From: PALSA-505 sp035308365
GTDB taxonomy: Bacteria; Actinomycetota; Actinomycetes; Streptosporangiales; Streptosporangiaceae
DNA: 38,802 nucleotides
Reading direction: 5' to 3'
Assembly (NCBI GenBank): GCA_035308365.1
Contig: DATGGU010000046.1
Coordinates: 1-38,802, forward strand
The notes below the pieces were generated by a model that searched no databases, was not told the origin of the DNA, and worked only from the letters and a program-made list of their open reading frames with translations. Positions 6,426-15,717 of the stretch are shown here, piece after piece (within the stretch, counting starts at the first letter, position 1; every line of letters starts with the position of its first letter). The position numbers and the translations under genes are program-made.

Positions 6426-7831
6426 CGGACGGCCTGGGTGGCGCGCAAGGCGTCCACGAGCAGCGGGCCCAGGGTGGTCACGTCGCCGGCCCCCATGGTG
6501 AGCACCAGGTCGCCCGGCCGGGCGGCCGCGGCGACGGCCTGCGGCACCGCCTGGAACTCGGGCAGGTAGCGGGCGCTGCCGGATGGCACGGCGTCGGCGA
6601 CCAGGCGGCCGGTCACGCCGGGCTCGGGGTCCTCGCGGGCCGCATAGACCTCCAGCACGAAAGCCTGGTCGGCCAGGGCGAGGGCAGCACCCAGTTCGGT
6701 GGCGAAGATCCGGGTCCGGCTGTACAGGTGGGGCTGGAAGACCGCGATGACCCGCCCGGCACCGGCAATCTCGCGGGCCGTGCGCAGGTCAGCGGCCAGT
6801 TCGGTGGGGTGGTGGGCGTAGCTGTCCAGCACCCGGACCCCGGCGGCCTCGCCCTTGGGCTCCAGCCTGCGCTGTGCGCCACGGTAGGCGGCCAGCCCGG
6901 CGGCGGCCTCCTGCACCGGCAGGCCGAGCTCGACGGCGGCGGCGAAGGCGGCGGCGGCGTTCAGCGCGTTGTGCCTGCCGGGCACCGCCAGGCCGATCCG
7001 CTGCCCACCATGGCCAGGCGCGGTCACGGTCAGGCCGACCCCCATGCCGTCCGGCCGCACGTCGCTGATCCGGTAGCCGGCGGTGGCCGACTCGCCGTAG
7101 CTGACCAGGCGGAGCGGCAGGCCGCCGACGGCGGCGGCGAGCGCCTGGGTGCCGGGGTGGTCGGCGCAGACCACCAGCAGGCCACCGGGCGGGATCCGGC
7201 GGCAGAAGGCTGCGAACGTCTCTTCGATCTCGGCCAGGCCGGCGTAGTTGTCGAGGTGGTCGGCCTCCACGTTGGTGATGATCGCGGCGTCGGGCGACAG
7301 CAGCAGGAACGAACGGTCGCTCTCGTCCGCCTCGGCGACGAAGAACTCGCCACTCCCCCACGCGGCGCCCAGCCCGGTTTCGGTCAGCACGCCGCCGATG
7401 GCGTAGCCGGGGCCGGCGCCGGCGGTCAGCAGGATCGTGGTGAGCATGCCGGTCGTGGTGGTCTTGCCGTGCGTGCCGGCCACGGCGATGACGCGCTTGC
7501 CGAGCATCACCGAGGCCAGCGCGGACGCCCGGTGCAGGATCCGGATGCCGCGGTCACGTGCGGCGGCGAGCTCCGGGTTATCCGCGCGGATCGCGGTCGA
7601 GACCACCAGGGTGTCCGCGTCGCCGAGGTTCGCCGCGTCGTGCCCGGTGTGCACCTCGGCGCCGAGTGCGGCCAGCTCGTCCAGCATCCTGGACGGCTTG
7701 GCGTCGCTGCCCGAGACCTTGACCCCCCGGGCGAGCATGATCCGCGCGATCCCGGACATGCCCGCTCCGCCGATGCCCGCGAAGTGCACCCGGCCGAGCT
7801 GGTCCAGCGGGATGGCGTCAGGCCCGGTCAC
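6422..7831 (-). CDS. murC: UDP-N-acetylmuramate-L-alanine ligase
   Basis: A 469-aa cytoplasmic Mur ligase that adds L-Ala to UDP-MurNAc using ATP. The N-terminal Rossmann-like domain begins VHFAGIGGAGMSGIA, the ATP loop GTHGKTTT is at 119-126, and the central domain has EADESDRSFL and NVEADHLDNY. The C-terminal domain has DSYAHHPTE and FQPHLYSRT. The open frame extends further upstream, but the GTG at 7831 forms a GTGA overlap with the murG stop and gives the standard N-terminus, so it is taken as the start. It overlaps ftsQ in the same way at the other end. Confidence 0.97.
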   Translation of the reverse strand: MTGPDAIPLDQLGRVHFAGIGGAGMSGIARIMLARGVKVSGSDAKPSRMLDELAALGAEVHTGHDAANLGDADTLVVSTAIRADNPELAAARDRGIRILHRASALASVMLGKRVIAVAGTHGKTTTTGMLTTILLTAGAGPGYAIGGVLTETGLGAAWGSGEFFVAEADESDRSFLLLSPDAAIITNVEADHLDNYAGLAEIEETFAAFCRRIPPGGLLVVCADHPGTQALAAAVGGLPLRLVSYGESATAGYRISDVRPDGMGVGLTVTAPGHGGQRIGLAVPGRHNALNAAAAFAAAVELGLPVQEAAAGLAAYRGAQRRLEPKGEAAGVRVLDSYAHHPTELAADLRTAREIAGAGRVIAVFQPHLYSRTRIFATELGAALALADQAFVLEVYAAREDPEPGVTGRLVADAVPSGSARYLPEFQAVPQAVAAAARPGDLVLTMGAGDVTTLGPLLVDALRATQAVR

Positions 7832-8919
7832 GATGGATTCCCACCCCGGACGATGCCGATGATCTCCGCGGCCAGCTGAGCGTCCGCGTCGCGCCGGCCC
7901 AGCCCGGCGGACGCGGCGGACATCGCGGCGATCCTGGCCGGGTCGAGCAGGATGGGAAGCAGCGTGCCGCGGATCCACTCGGGGGTCAGCTTGCCGTCCT
8001 CGACGATCAGCCCGCCGCCCGCGTCGGCGATGGGCTCGGCGTTCAGCCGCTGCTCGCCGTTGCCGTGCGGGAGCGGCACGAACGCGGCGGGCAGGCCGAC
8101 CGCCGTCAGCTCGGCGCAGGTCATCGCGCCGGACCGGCACAGCACCAGGTCGGCGGCGGCATAGGCGAGATCCATCCGGTCCATGTAGGGCACGACCACC
8201 TGCGCCGCGCCCTGGCCTGGCAGCGGTGCGGGCAGCGTGTTCTTGGGCCCGGCGATGTGCAGCAACTGCACGCCGGCCTCCCGGATCCAGGCGGCCGCAC
8301 CGGCCACCGCCTGGTTCAGTGACCGGGCGCCCTGGGATCCGCCGGTCACCATCAGCACCGGCTGGCTGACGCTGAAACCGAAGTGGGCGCGGGCCTTCCC
8401 GGCCAGCTCGGCCCGGTCCAGCTCGGCGATCTCGGCGCGGATGGGGATGCCGATGTAGCGGCCGTGCGGCAGGGACGCGCGCGGGTTGCCGGTGAACACG
8501 TGCCGGGTCAGCCGGGCGCCGATCCGGTTGGCCAGGCCGGGCCGTGGGTTGGCTTCGTGCACCACGATCGGCACCCGGCGGCGCCTGGCCGCCAGGTAGG
8601 CCGGCGTGGACACATAGCCGCCGAACCCCACCAGCACGCCGGCCCCGGTCCGGTCGAGCACCCCGGCCGCGGCGCTGACCGCCGCCATCAGCCGCGCGGG
8701 CACGCTGAGCAGCGCGGGAGTGAGCGAACGCGGCAGCGGCACCGGCGGGATGGTGGCCAGCTCATAGCCGTGCTGCGGCACGAGCCTGGTCTCCAGGCCG
8801 CGCTCGGTGCCGAGGAACGTGAGGTCGATCGCGGGGTCGGCCCGCCGCAGCGCGTCCGCCACCGCGAGGGCGGGTGAGATGTGGCCGGCCGAACCGCCGC
8901 CCGCCAGGACGACCCTCAT
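7828..8919 (-). CDS. murG: UDP-GlcNAc:lipid I N-acetylglucosaminyltransferase
   Basis: A 363-aa GT28-family enzyme that makes lipid II from lipid I at the inner membrane face. The glycine loop GGGSAGHISPALA is at the N-terminus, and GFGGYVSTPAYLAA and VVHEANPRPGLANR belong to the acceptor domain. GGSQGARSLN starts the donor domain, and the UDP-GlcNAc site is in the AELTAVGLPAAFVPLPHGNGEQ region, where family members have PxPxAxxNHQ. The ATG at 8919 is preceded by GGAGGAGG. It lies 24 bp after ftsW and overlaps murC by 4 nt. Confidence 0.97.
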   Translation of the reverse strand: MRVVLAGGGSAGHISPALAVADALRRADPAIDLTFLGTERGLETRLVPQHGYELATIPPVPLPRSLTPALLSVPARLMAAVSAAAGVLDRTGAGVLVGFGGYVSTPAYLAARRRRVPIVVHEANPRPGLANRIGARLTRHVFTGNPRASLPHGRYIGIPIRAEIAELDRAELAGKARAHFGFSVSQPVLMVTGGSQGARSLNQAVAGAAAWIREAGVQLLHIAGPKNTLPAPLPGQGAAQVVVPYMDRMDLAYAAADLVLCRSGAMTCAELTAVGLPAAFVPLPHGNGEQRLNAEPIADAGGGLIVEDGKLTPEWIRGTLLPILLDPARIAAMSAASAGLGRRDADAQLAAEIIGIVRGGNPS

Positions 8920-8943
8920 ATTGCCTCCTCCACGGAAAGGCGG

Positions 8944-10236
8944 TCAGGCACGCCTGGGTGCCAGGCCCAGCCAGCTTAGGACGCGCCGCAGGCCTCTATC
9001 TCCCTGCTCGGCCAAAGCTTGCGCCGCGCCCGGCTCACGCTTGGCGAACGACATCAGCACCCCGAGCGCCGCCATGGTCACCACCAGCGACGACAACCCC
9101 TCCGAGACCAGCGGGAGCGGCACCCCGGTGACCGGGAGAACGCCGATGACCGCGCCGATGTTCACCACCGCCTGAATCACGATCCAGGTGGTGGCCGCCG
9201 CCGCGGCGAGCCGCATGAACGTGTCCTCGACCCGGCGGGCGATCCGCAGCCCAGCGTAGGCCAGCCCGCCGTACAGCGCCGATACGCACAGCGTGCCGAC
9301 CAGGCCCAGTTCCTCACCGATGATCGCGAAGATGTAGTCGGTGGTGGCGTTCGGCACCCAGCCCCACTTCTGCCTGCTGGCGCCCAGGCCCACGCCGAAC
9401 CAGCCCCCCGAGCCGATGGCGTACTTGCCCTGGATCGCCTGCATGCTCGATCCGGTGGGGTCGGCCTGCGGGTTCATGAAGTTGGTCAGCCGCTGCAGCT
9501 CGTACGGGTGGACAATGATCATCATGACCATGACCAGGGCCATCAGGCCGAGCATCCCGGCCATCAGGCGCCCCGGCGCACCGATGACCCACAGCAGCGC
9601 CAGGAAGATGGTCAGCAGCACGAACGTGGTGCCCAGGTCGTCGCCGAGCATGACCAGCATGCTGATCAGGGCGGCGCCGGGCAGCAGCGGGATCAGCAAC
9701 TGCCGCCAGTCGGTGAGCAGGCCGAGCTTCTCCTTCCTGGCCAGCAGGTCCGCTCCCCACAGTACGAAGGCCAGCTTGGCCAGCTCCGAGGGCTGCAACT
9801 GGAATGGGCCGAGCTGGATCCAGCGGGAGGCACCGTTGGCGGTCACCCCGACGCCGGGGATCAGCGTGAGCAGCAGGCCGAGCACCGAGACGACGAGCAG
9901 CGGATAGGCCGCGGCACGCAGCAGCCGGGGCGAGGACCGGGCCGCGAACCACATGAGCGGCAGCCCAGCCGCCACGCCGATCAGCTGCTTCTGAAACTCC
10001 CGGTACGGCGGCTCGCCGCTGACCAGGGCGGATGCCGACGAGGTCGACAGCACCATGACCAGGCCGAGGGCGACCAGCAGGGACGCGATCCCGACGACCA
10101 GGTAGTAGGACAGCAGCGGCCGCCCGAGCAGGGCACGCCAGGCGGTCAGCCGCTCCCGCGACACCAGGCCACCGATCGCTCCCCCGTCGATCTCAGCAGC
10201 CCGGCCGCCGTCCGGCCCGATCACCTCCGTGCTCAT
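8944..10236 (-). CDS. ftsW: Septal SEDS peptidoglycan glycosyltransferase FtsW
   Basis: A 430-aa polytopic membrane protein (about 10 TM segments) of the SEDS family, which polymerises lipid II together with the class b PBP FtsI. The family signature NGASRWIQLGPFQLQPSELAK is present, as is a catalytic-loop Asp in MLGDDLGT. Later motifs are the GGWFGVGLGASRQKWGWVP region, TDYIFAIIGEELG and the conserved ending PLPLVSEGLSSLV. The N-terminal 30 residues are a cytoplasmic tail. The ATG overlaps the murD stop (ATGA). FtsW rather than RodA is assigned from the cluster position next to murG and murD. Confidence 0.96.
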   Translation of the reverse strand: MSTEVIGPDGGRAAEIDGGAIGGLVSRERLTAWRALLGRPLLSYYLVVGIASLLVALGLVMVLSTSSASALVSGEPPYREFQKQLIGVAAGLPLMWFAARSSPRLLRAAAYPLLVVSVLGLLLTLIPGVGVTANGASRWIQLGPFQLQPSELAKLAFVLWGADLLARKEKLGLLTDWRQLLIPLLPGAALISMLVMLGDDLGTTFVLLTIFLALLWVIGAPGRLMAGMLGLMALVMVMMIIVHPYELQRLTNFMNPQADPTGSSMQAIQGKYAIGSGGWFGVGLGASRQKWGWVPNATTDYIFAIIGEELGLVGTLCVSALYGGLAYAGLRIARRVEDTFMRLAAAAATTWIVIQAVVNIGAVIGVLPVTGVPLPLVSEGLSSLVVTMAALGVLMSFAKREPGAAQALAEQGDRGLRRVLSWLGLAPRRA

Positions 10237-11648
10237 GACGCCCTGGCCGCCAGGGCCCGGACCGCCGCCGCGAACGCATCACCGCGCTTCCCGTAGTTCG
10301 GGAACATGTCGAGCGAGGCAGCGGCGGGCGCCAGCAGAACGGTGTCCCCGGGCGAGGCCAGCGCGGCGGCCTCGGTCACAACACGTTCCATGATTCCAGT
10401 GTCGGTGCTGGCCAGCTCAACGACGGGGACATCGGGCGCGTGTCGCGCGAGAGCCTGCCGCACGAGGGCGCGGTCCCGGCCGAGCAGCACGGCCCCGCGC
10501 AGCCGGCCCGCCGCGCCGCGGACCAGGTCGTCGAGGTCGGCCGCCGCGCCCCGGAGCATGCCGCCCGCCACCCAGACCACCGACGGGCAGGCGGCCAGCG
10601 ACGCGGCCGCGGCGTGCGGGTTCGTCGCCTTGGAGTCGTCGACGTACCGGACGCCGCCCACCTCGGCCACCAGGGTGATCCGGTGCGGCTCGGGCTGGAA
10701 GGCGTGCAGCCCGGCCCGGACGGCCCCGGGCTCCACCCCGTAGGCCCGGGCCAGGGCCGCCGCGGCCAGTGCGTTCGCCACGTTGTGCGGGGCGGCCGGC
10801 TGTACGTCGGCGACCTGGGCGAGCACGGTCGCGGGACCGAACGCCCGGTCGACCAGGTCCTCGCCGGACACGCCGAACTCTCCCACCCCCGGCGGGCCGA
10901 GCCGGAACGGGATGACCCGGGACAGCGCACGCGCCTGCGACACCAGGCGGCGCGACCACTTGTCCTCGGCGTTGCACACGGCGATGGTGCCCGGCGCGAA
11001 GATCCGGCCCTTGTCCCGCGCGTAGGACTCCAGGTCGCCGTGCCAGTCGATGTGGTCGGCGGCCAGGTTGAGCACGGTGGCAGCCACCGGGCGCAGCGAT
11101 GAGCTCCAGTGCAACTGGAAGCTGGACAGCTCGACGGCCAGCACGCCGTAGGGCGGCTGCCGGGTCACGGCCTCGACCGCCGAGGTGCCGACGTTGCCGA
11201 CCGCCGCCGAATGCAGTCCCGCCGCCGCCAGCATGGCGGCGAGCATCCTTACCGTGGTCGTCTTGCCGTTGGTGCCGGTGACCCCCAGCCAGGCCTGGGC
11301 CGCACCGTCGGGAAACACCGGGCGCAGCCGCCAGGCCAGTTCGACATCGCCGATGACCGGGATCCCGGCGGCCACGGCGGCGGCCAGCAGCGGCGCGTCA
11401 GGCCGCCAGCCCGGCGACGTGACCACCAGGTCCGTCCCCGCCGGCACCGAATCGGCGGCGCCGAGCAGGACCGTGACGCCCAGCCCGCGCAGTTCGTCCG
11501 CCCGGTCCCGGCGCGCCTGGTCGTCGGCGGCGTCCACGGCCACCACCCGGGCGCCGCGAGCGGCCAGCGCCCTGGCCACCGGCGGCCCGGACACGCCGAG
11601 ACCGGCCACGCAGACCAGCCGGCCGGCCCAGCCGCGTGCCGAGGTCAC
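10233..11648 (-). CDS. murD: UDP-N-acetylmuramoylalanine-D-glutamate ligase
   Basis: A 471-aa Mur ligase adding D-Glu to UDP-MurNAc-L-Ala. The N-terminal domain begins VCVAGLGVSGPPVARAL, the ATP loop GTNGKTTT is at 125-132, NLAADHIDWHGD is in the central domain, and YVDDSKATNPHAA and LLAPAAASLDMFPNYGKRG are in the C-terminal domain. The GTG at 11648 was chosen because it makes a GTGA overlap with the mraY stop, like the other junctions; an ATG at 11663 is also possible. The long upstream open frame is antiparallel-free noise over mraY. Confidence 0.96.
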   Translation of the reverse strand: MTSARGWAGRLVCVAGLGVSGPPVARALAARGARVVAVDAADDQARRDRADELRGLGVTVLLGAADSVPAGTDLVVTSPGWRPDAPLLAAAVAAGIPVIGDVELAWRLRPVFPDGAAQAWLGVTGTNGKTTTVRMLAAMLAAAGLHSAAVGNVGTSAVEAVTRQPPYGVLAVELSSFQLHWSSSLRPVAATVLNLAADHIDWHGDLESYARDKGRIFAPGTIAVCNAEDKWSRRLVSQARALSRVIPFRLGPPGVGEFGVSGEDLVDRAFGPATVLAQVADVQPAAPHNVANALAAAALARAYGVEPGAVRAGLHAFQPEPHRITLVAEVGGVRYVDDSKATNPHAAAASLAACPSVVWVAGGMLRGAAADLDDLVRGAAGRLRGAVLLGRDRALVRQALARHAPDVPVVELASTDTGIMERVVTEAAALASPGDTVLLAPAAASLDMFPNYGKRGDAFAAAVRALAARAS

Positions 11649-12703
11649 GCCGGGCTCGCCCATTGCACGTAGAAGATCACCAGGCCGAGCCCGATGAACA
11701 GCCCGGAGACCAGCCAGAATCTGATCACGATCGTGGTCTCGGCCCAGCCGAGCAGCTCGAAGTGGTGGTGCAGCGGCGTCATCTTGAACACCCGGCGGCC
11801 GGTCAGCTTGAACGACCCTACCTGGATGATCACCGACATCGTGACGAGCACGAACAGGCCGCCCAGGATCGGCAGCAGCAACTGGGTCTTGGTGCAGACG
11901 GCCAGCCCGGCGAGCACGCCGCCGAGCCCCAGCGACCCGGAGTCGCCCATGAAGATCCTGGCCGGCGGCGCGTTCCACCAGAGGAACCCGATGCAGGCGC
12001 CGAGCACCGAGGCGGCCACGACGGCGGTGTCGAGTGGGTCCCTGACCTGGTAGCACACCGGGGACAGGAAACTGGTGCAGTCGTTGCGCTCCTGCCAGAG
12101 CCCGATGATCACGTAGGCGGCCAGCACCTGGGCGACCGCGCCGGTGGCCAGGCCGTCCAGGCCGTCGGTGAGGTTCACCCCGTTGGACATCGCGGCGATC
12201 ATGAAGACCACCCAGAGGCCGAACACCAGCGGGCTGATCGCCGGGCCGAAGTCGCGCAGGAAAGAGAAGTGGGCGTCGGCCGGGGACAGGTCGTAGCCGT
12301 CCTTGAAGCGCAGCACGAGGATGGCGAACAGCGCGCCGACCACGGCCTGGCCGGCCAGCTTGGCCCCGCTGCGCAGGCCGAGGCTGCGCTGCTTGTAGAT
12401 CTTGATGAAGTCATCCAGCAGGCCGACCATGCCCAGGCCGGTCATCAGCATCAGGACCAGCAGGCCGGAGGCCGTCACCGGGTCGTTGGTGGTGTAGTGG
12501 CCGACGAAGTACCCGATCAGCGACGCGATGATGATGACCGTGCCGCCCATGGTGGGTGTGCCGCGCTTGGTGGCGTGCCCGCTCGGGCCGTCTTCGCGGA
12601 TCTCCTGGCCGTAGCCGCGGGCCCGGAAGATCCTGATGGCCAGCGGCGTGCCGAGCAGCGCGAGCAGCGTGGAGACGCCTGCCGCGACGAGGATCGTCCT
12701 CAC
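11645..12703 (-). CDS. mraY: Phospho-N-acetylmuramoyl-pentapeptide-transferase
   Basis: A 352-aa integral membrane enzyme (about 10 TM) that transfers phospho-MurNAc-pentapeptide to undecaprenyl phosphate, forming lipid I. Visible motifs are GTPTMGG near 48-54, the Asp pair at 97-98 in GLLDDFIKI, SNGVNLTDGLDGLA, FMGDSGSLGLGG and the HHHFE loop. The GTG at 12703 overlaps the murF stop in GTGA and gives the normal length; the open frame upstream would add an unlikely soluble extension. Confidence 0.97.
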   Translation of the reverse strand: MRTILVAAGVSTLLALLGTPLAIRIFRARGYGQEIREDGPSGHATKRGTPTMGGTVIIIASLIGYFVGHYTTNDPVTASGLLVLMLMTGLGMVGLLDDFIKIYKQRSLGLRSGAKLAGQAVVGALFAILVLRFKDGYDLSPADAHFSFLRDFGPAISPLVFGLWVVFMIAAMSNGVNLTDGLDGLATGAVAQVLAAYVIIGLWQERNDCTSFLSPVCYQVRDPLDTAVVAASVLGACIGFLWWNAPPARIFMGDSGSLGLGGVLAGLAVCTKTQLLLPILGGLFVLVTMSVIIQVGSFKLTGRRVFKMTPLHHHFELLGWAETTIVIRFWLVSGLFIGLGLVIFYVQWASPA

Positions 12704-14115
12704 CGGGCGGCCCCAGACGCGGACGAGGACGGAGGTCCGGGCAGCAGCGCCTCGGCCACCCGCCACAGCCCTTCCTGACGGGACGCCTTGACCAGCACGG
12801 TGTCGCCGGGGCCAAGACGGCCGGCGACCGCGTCCACCGCACTGGATACGTCCGGCACGTGCACCAGCTCGCCCTGCCAGCCCGGCTCCGCCTTGGCCCC
12901 GGCCAGCATCGGCGTGGCCTGGTCGCCGACGACGATGAGAGCGGCCACACCCGACCGCGCCGCGAACGCGCCAACCTCCTCGTGCCAGGCCTGGGAGTTG
13001 GCGCCCAGCTCGGCCATGTAGCCGAGGACGGCCAGCGACCGCCCGCCCGCCGCGATCGAGCGCAGCGCGGTGAGCGCGGCGCGCACGGAGTCCGGGCTCG
13101 CGTTGTAGGAGTCGTTGATCACCGTCACCCCGTCGGGGCGCCTGGTCACGTCCATCCGCCGCTTGCTGCGGGCGACCGCGGCGGACAGCGCCGCGGCGAT
13201 CTCGGCGGTGGCCATGCCCAGTCCGCCGGCCAGGGTGGCGGCGGCGAGGGCGTTGGACACGTTGTGCTCGCCGCGCAGGTTCAGCCGGACCGGCGCCGTC
13301 CCGCCCTCCGTGATCAACGTGAACGAGGGCCGGCCTTCCGCGTCCAGGGTGACCCCGGCGGCACGTACCTGGGCCGAGTCCGTGCGGCCGAACGTCGTCA
13401 CGGCTGCGTCCGTTCGTGAGCGCATTCTCAGCACAGCGGGATCGTCGGCGTTAAGCGCGGCCAGGCCGTCAGCGGGCAGGGCCTCAACCAGCTCGCCCTT
13501 GGCCGCTTCCACCTCGGCCTGATCGGCGAAGTACCCGCCGACGTGGGCGCGGCCCACGTTGAGCACGGCGCCGAGCCGCGGCGGGGCGGTCCGGCACAGC
13601 TCGGCGATGTGGCCACGGCCGCGGGCACCGAGCTCCAGGATCAGGTACCTGGTCTGCTCGCCGGCCCGCAGCACGGTGAGCGGGTGGCCGAGCTCGTTGT
13701 TGAACGAGCCGGGCGGCGCCACCGTCGGGCCGAGCCGCTCGGCGAGCTGGGCGAGCAGGTCCTTGGTCGTGGTCTTGCCGGACGACCCGGTGATGCCGGC
13801 CACCGTGACGCCGGGCAGCCGGCCGAGCACCACGTGGGCGAGCCGGGCCAGTGCGGCGGGCACGTCGGGGACGAGGAGCGCGGGTACGCCGGCCGGGCGG
13901 GAGGCGAGCACCGCGACCGCACCCGCGGCCACCGCCGCCGCGGCGAAGTCGTGCCCGTCCACCCGCTCGCCGGGCAGCGCGGCGAACAGCCCGCCGGGGG
14001 TGACGTCCCTCGAATCGATGACGACCGGGCCGGTGACCAGGGCCTGCGGCGAGGCCACCCGGTCGGGGGTGGCGCCGGTGGCGGCGGCGATCTGCGCCAG
14101 GGAGAGCGGGATCAC
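12700..14115 (-). CDS. murF: UDP-N-acetylmuramoyl-tripeptide-D-alanyl-D-alanine ligase
   Basis: A 471-aa Mur ligase that adds D-Ala-D-Ala to complete the pentapeptide. The N-terminal substrate-binding domain includes VIDSRDVTPGGLFAALPGER. The ATP loop GSSGKTTT is at 110-117. The central domain has NNELGHPLTVL and the AHVGGYF motif, and the C-terminal domain has INDSYNASPDSVRAAL. The tail is a Ser/Ala-rich extension. The GTG start at 14115 overlaps the murE stop by GTGA; the 3' end overlaps mraY likewise. Confidence 0.97.
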   Translation of the reverse strand: MIPLSLAQIAAATGATPDRVASPQALVTGPVVIDSRDVTPGGLFAALPGERVDGHDFAAAAVAAGAVAVLASRPAGVPALLVPDVPAALARLAHVVLGRLPGVTVAGITGSSGKTTTKDLLAQLAERLGPTVAPPGSFNNELGHPLTVLRAGEQTRYLILELGARGRGHIAELCRTAPPRLGAVLNVGRAHVGGYFADQAEVEAAKGELVEALPADGLAALNADDPAVLRMRSRTDAAVTTFGRTDSAQVRAAGVTLDAEGRPSFTLITEGGTAPVRLNLRGEHNVSNALAAATLAGGLGMATAEIAAALSAAVARSKRRMDVTRRPDGVTVINDSYNASPDSVRAALTALRSIAAGGRSLAVLGYMAELGANSQAWHEEVGAFAARSGVAALIVVGDQATPMLAGAKAEPGWQGELVHVPDVSSAVDAVAGRLGPGDTVLVKASRQEGLWRVAEALLPGPPSSSASGAAR

Positions 14116-15698
14116 GCGTCCCTCCCGGCCCTGGCCGCGATGGCTTCCGCGGCCACCGCACGGTCGTCGAACGGGATCACCATGCCCCGTACGTACTGCC
14201 CGCGTTCGTGTCCCTTCCCGGCCACGAGCACGACATCTCCCTTGCCCGCGCCGCCGATGGCCAGGTTGATCGCGGCCGCCCGGTCCGGCTCCATGATCAC
14301 GTGTGCCCGCCGCGCCTGGTCCACCTCCCGCACACCGTCCAGCATCCCGGCGAGGATGGCCAGCGGGTCCTCCGAGCGGGGGTTGTCGCTGGTCAGGATC
14401 GCCACGTCGGCGAGGCTGGCGGCCGCCGCGCCCATCAGCGGGCGTTTGGCGCGGTCCCGGTCCCCGCCGCAGCCGAGCACGATCGTGAGCCTGCCCTGGG
14501 TGATCGGCCGCAGCGTCCGCAGCGCCGCCTCCACCGCGGCCGGCTTGTGCGAGTAGTCCACCAGGACGGTGAAGTCCTGGCCGTCGGAGGGCACCCGTTC
14601 CAGCCGGCCAGGCACGCCGGGGCAGGCGGCCACCCCGCTGGTCGCCTGCTGCAGGCCGGTGCCGGCCTCGACCAGCGCCACGATGGCGCCGAGCGCGTTG
14701 GCCACGTTGAACGAGCCGGCCAGCGCGATGGTCGCGTCGGCCTCCACCCCACCGGGGCCGACCACCCGGAACGAGCTGCCGTCCGCGCCGGAGCGGACAT
14801 CGGTGGCCCGCCAGTCAGCGGACCGGCGGCCGGCGGCCGACACGGTCGTGACCGGTATCTGGGCGCGGGCCACCAGTTCCCGGCCCCGCGCATCGTCGAT
14901 GTTGACCACGCCGGCGGCGGCGTATTCCGGCGTGAACAGGGCGGCCTTGGCGGCGAAGTAGTCGTCCATGCTGGCGTGGAAGTCGAGGTGGTCCTGGGAC
15001 AGGTTGGTGAAGATCGCGACGTCGAAGGCCGCGCCGCGGACCCGGCCGAGCGCCAGCGCGTGGCTGGACACCTCCATCGCCGCGGCGGTGACCCCCTGCT
15101 CCACCATGACGCCGAACAGGGCCTGCAGGTTGGTGGCCTCTGGCGTGGTCAGCTCGCTGGGGATGGTGAGCGGCCCGGCCTTGGTCTCGACACCGCCGAC
15201 CAGGCCGGTCAGGTGGCCGTCCATCCGCAGCGCGGACTCCAGCAGGTAGCTGGTCGTGGTCTTGCCACTGGTCCCGGTCACGCCGATCAACAGCAGCCGC
15301 CTCGACGGGTTGCCGTACACCCATGCGGCGACCTCGCCGAGCCTGGCCCGCACATCGTTGACCACGAAGACCGGCAGCGCGCAGTTCAGCGCCAGGTCCC
15401 GGCCATCGTGGTCGGTGAGCACCGCGACGGCGCCAGCGGCCGCGGCGTCCCGGCAGAACCTGGCGCCGTGCTGCTGGCTGCCGGGCAGGGCGGCGTACAG
15501 GTCACCGCGCCGTACCCGGCGTGAGTCGTGCGTCACTCCGGTGATCCTCGCCGGGCTGCCGGTGAACGGATCCAGCTCGGCCGGGCTGGTCATCTTGATA
15601 CCGAGCAGGCTGGCGAGCCCGCTGAGCGGACGCGGGACGGTTCGGGAGGGGCGGAGCGGTAGGCCCGCGTCGCCGCCGGATGGCATGGCGGGTGGCAC
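14112..15698 (-). CDS. murE: UDP-MurNAc-L-Ala-D-Glu:meso-diaminopimelate ligase
   Basis: A 528-aa Mur ligase for the third peptide residue. The ATP loop GTSGKTTT is at 142-149, TTPEATNLQ contacts the UDP-substrate, and NLSQDHLDFH lies in the central domain. The C-terminal motif DNPR (438-441) is the signature of meso-diaminopimelate specificity rather than lysine, which suits an actinobacterium. About 45 variable residues precede the conserved N-terminal domain (ITGVTHDSRRVRRGDLYAALPG). The start is taken as GTG at 15698, 11 bp after GGAGGT; an internal ATG is possible. It begins 19 bp after ftsI. Confidence 0.97.
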   Translation of the reverse strand: MPPAMPSGGDAGLPLRPSRTVPRPLSGLASLLGIKMTSPAELDPFTGSPARITGVTHDSRRVRRGDLYAALPGSQQHGARFCRDAAAAGAVAVLTDHDGRDLALNCALPVFVVNDVRARLGEVAAWVYGNPSRRLLLIGVTGTSGKTTTSYLLESALRMDGHLTGLVGGVETKAGPLTIPSELTTPEATNLQALFGVMVEQGVTAAAMEVSSHALALGRVRGAAFDVAIFTNLSQDHLDFHASMDDYFAAKAALFTPEYAAAGVVNIDDARGRELVARAQIPVTTVSAAGRRSADWRATDVRSGADGSSFRVVGPGGVEADATIALAGSFNVANALGAIVALVEAGTGLQQATSGVAACPGVPGRLERVPSDGQDFTVLVDYSHKPAAVEAALRTLRPITQGRLTIVLGCGGDRDRAKRPLMGAAAASLADVAILTSDNPRSEDPLAILAGMLDGVREVDQARRAHVIMEPDRAAAINLAIGGAGKGDVVLVAGKGHERGQYVRGMVIPFDDRAVAAEAIAARAGRDA

Positions 15699-15717
15699 GC
15701 GCAGAGGTTACCTCCGA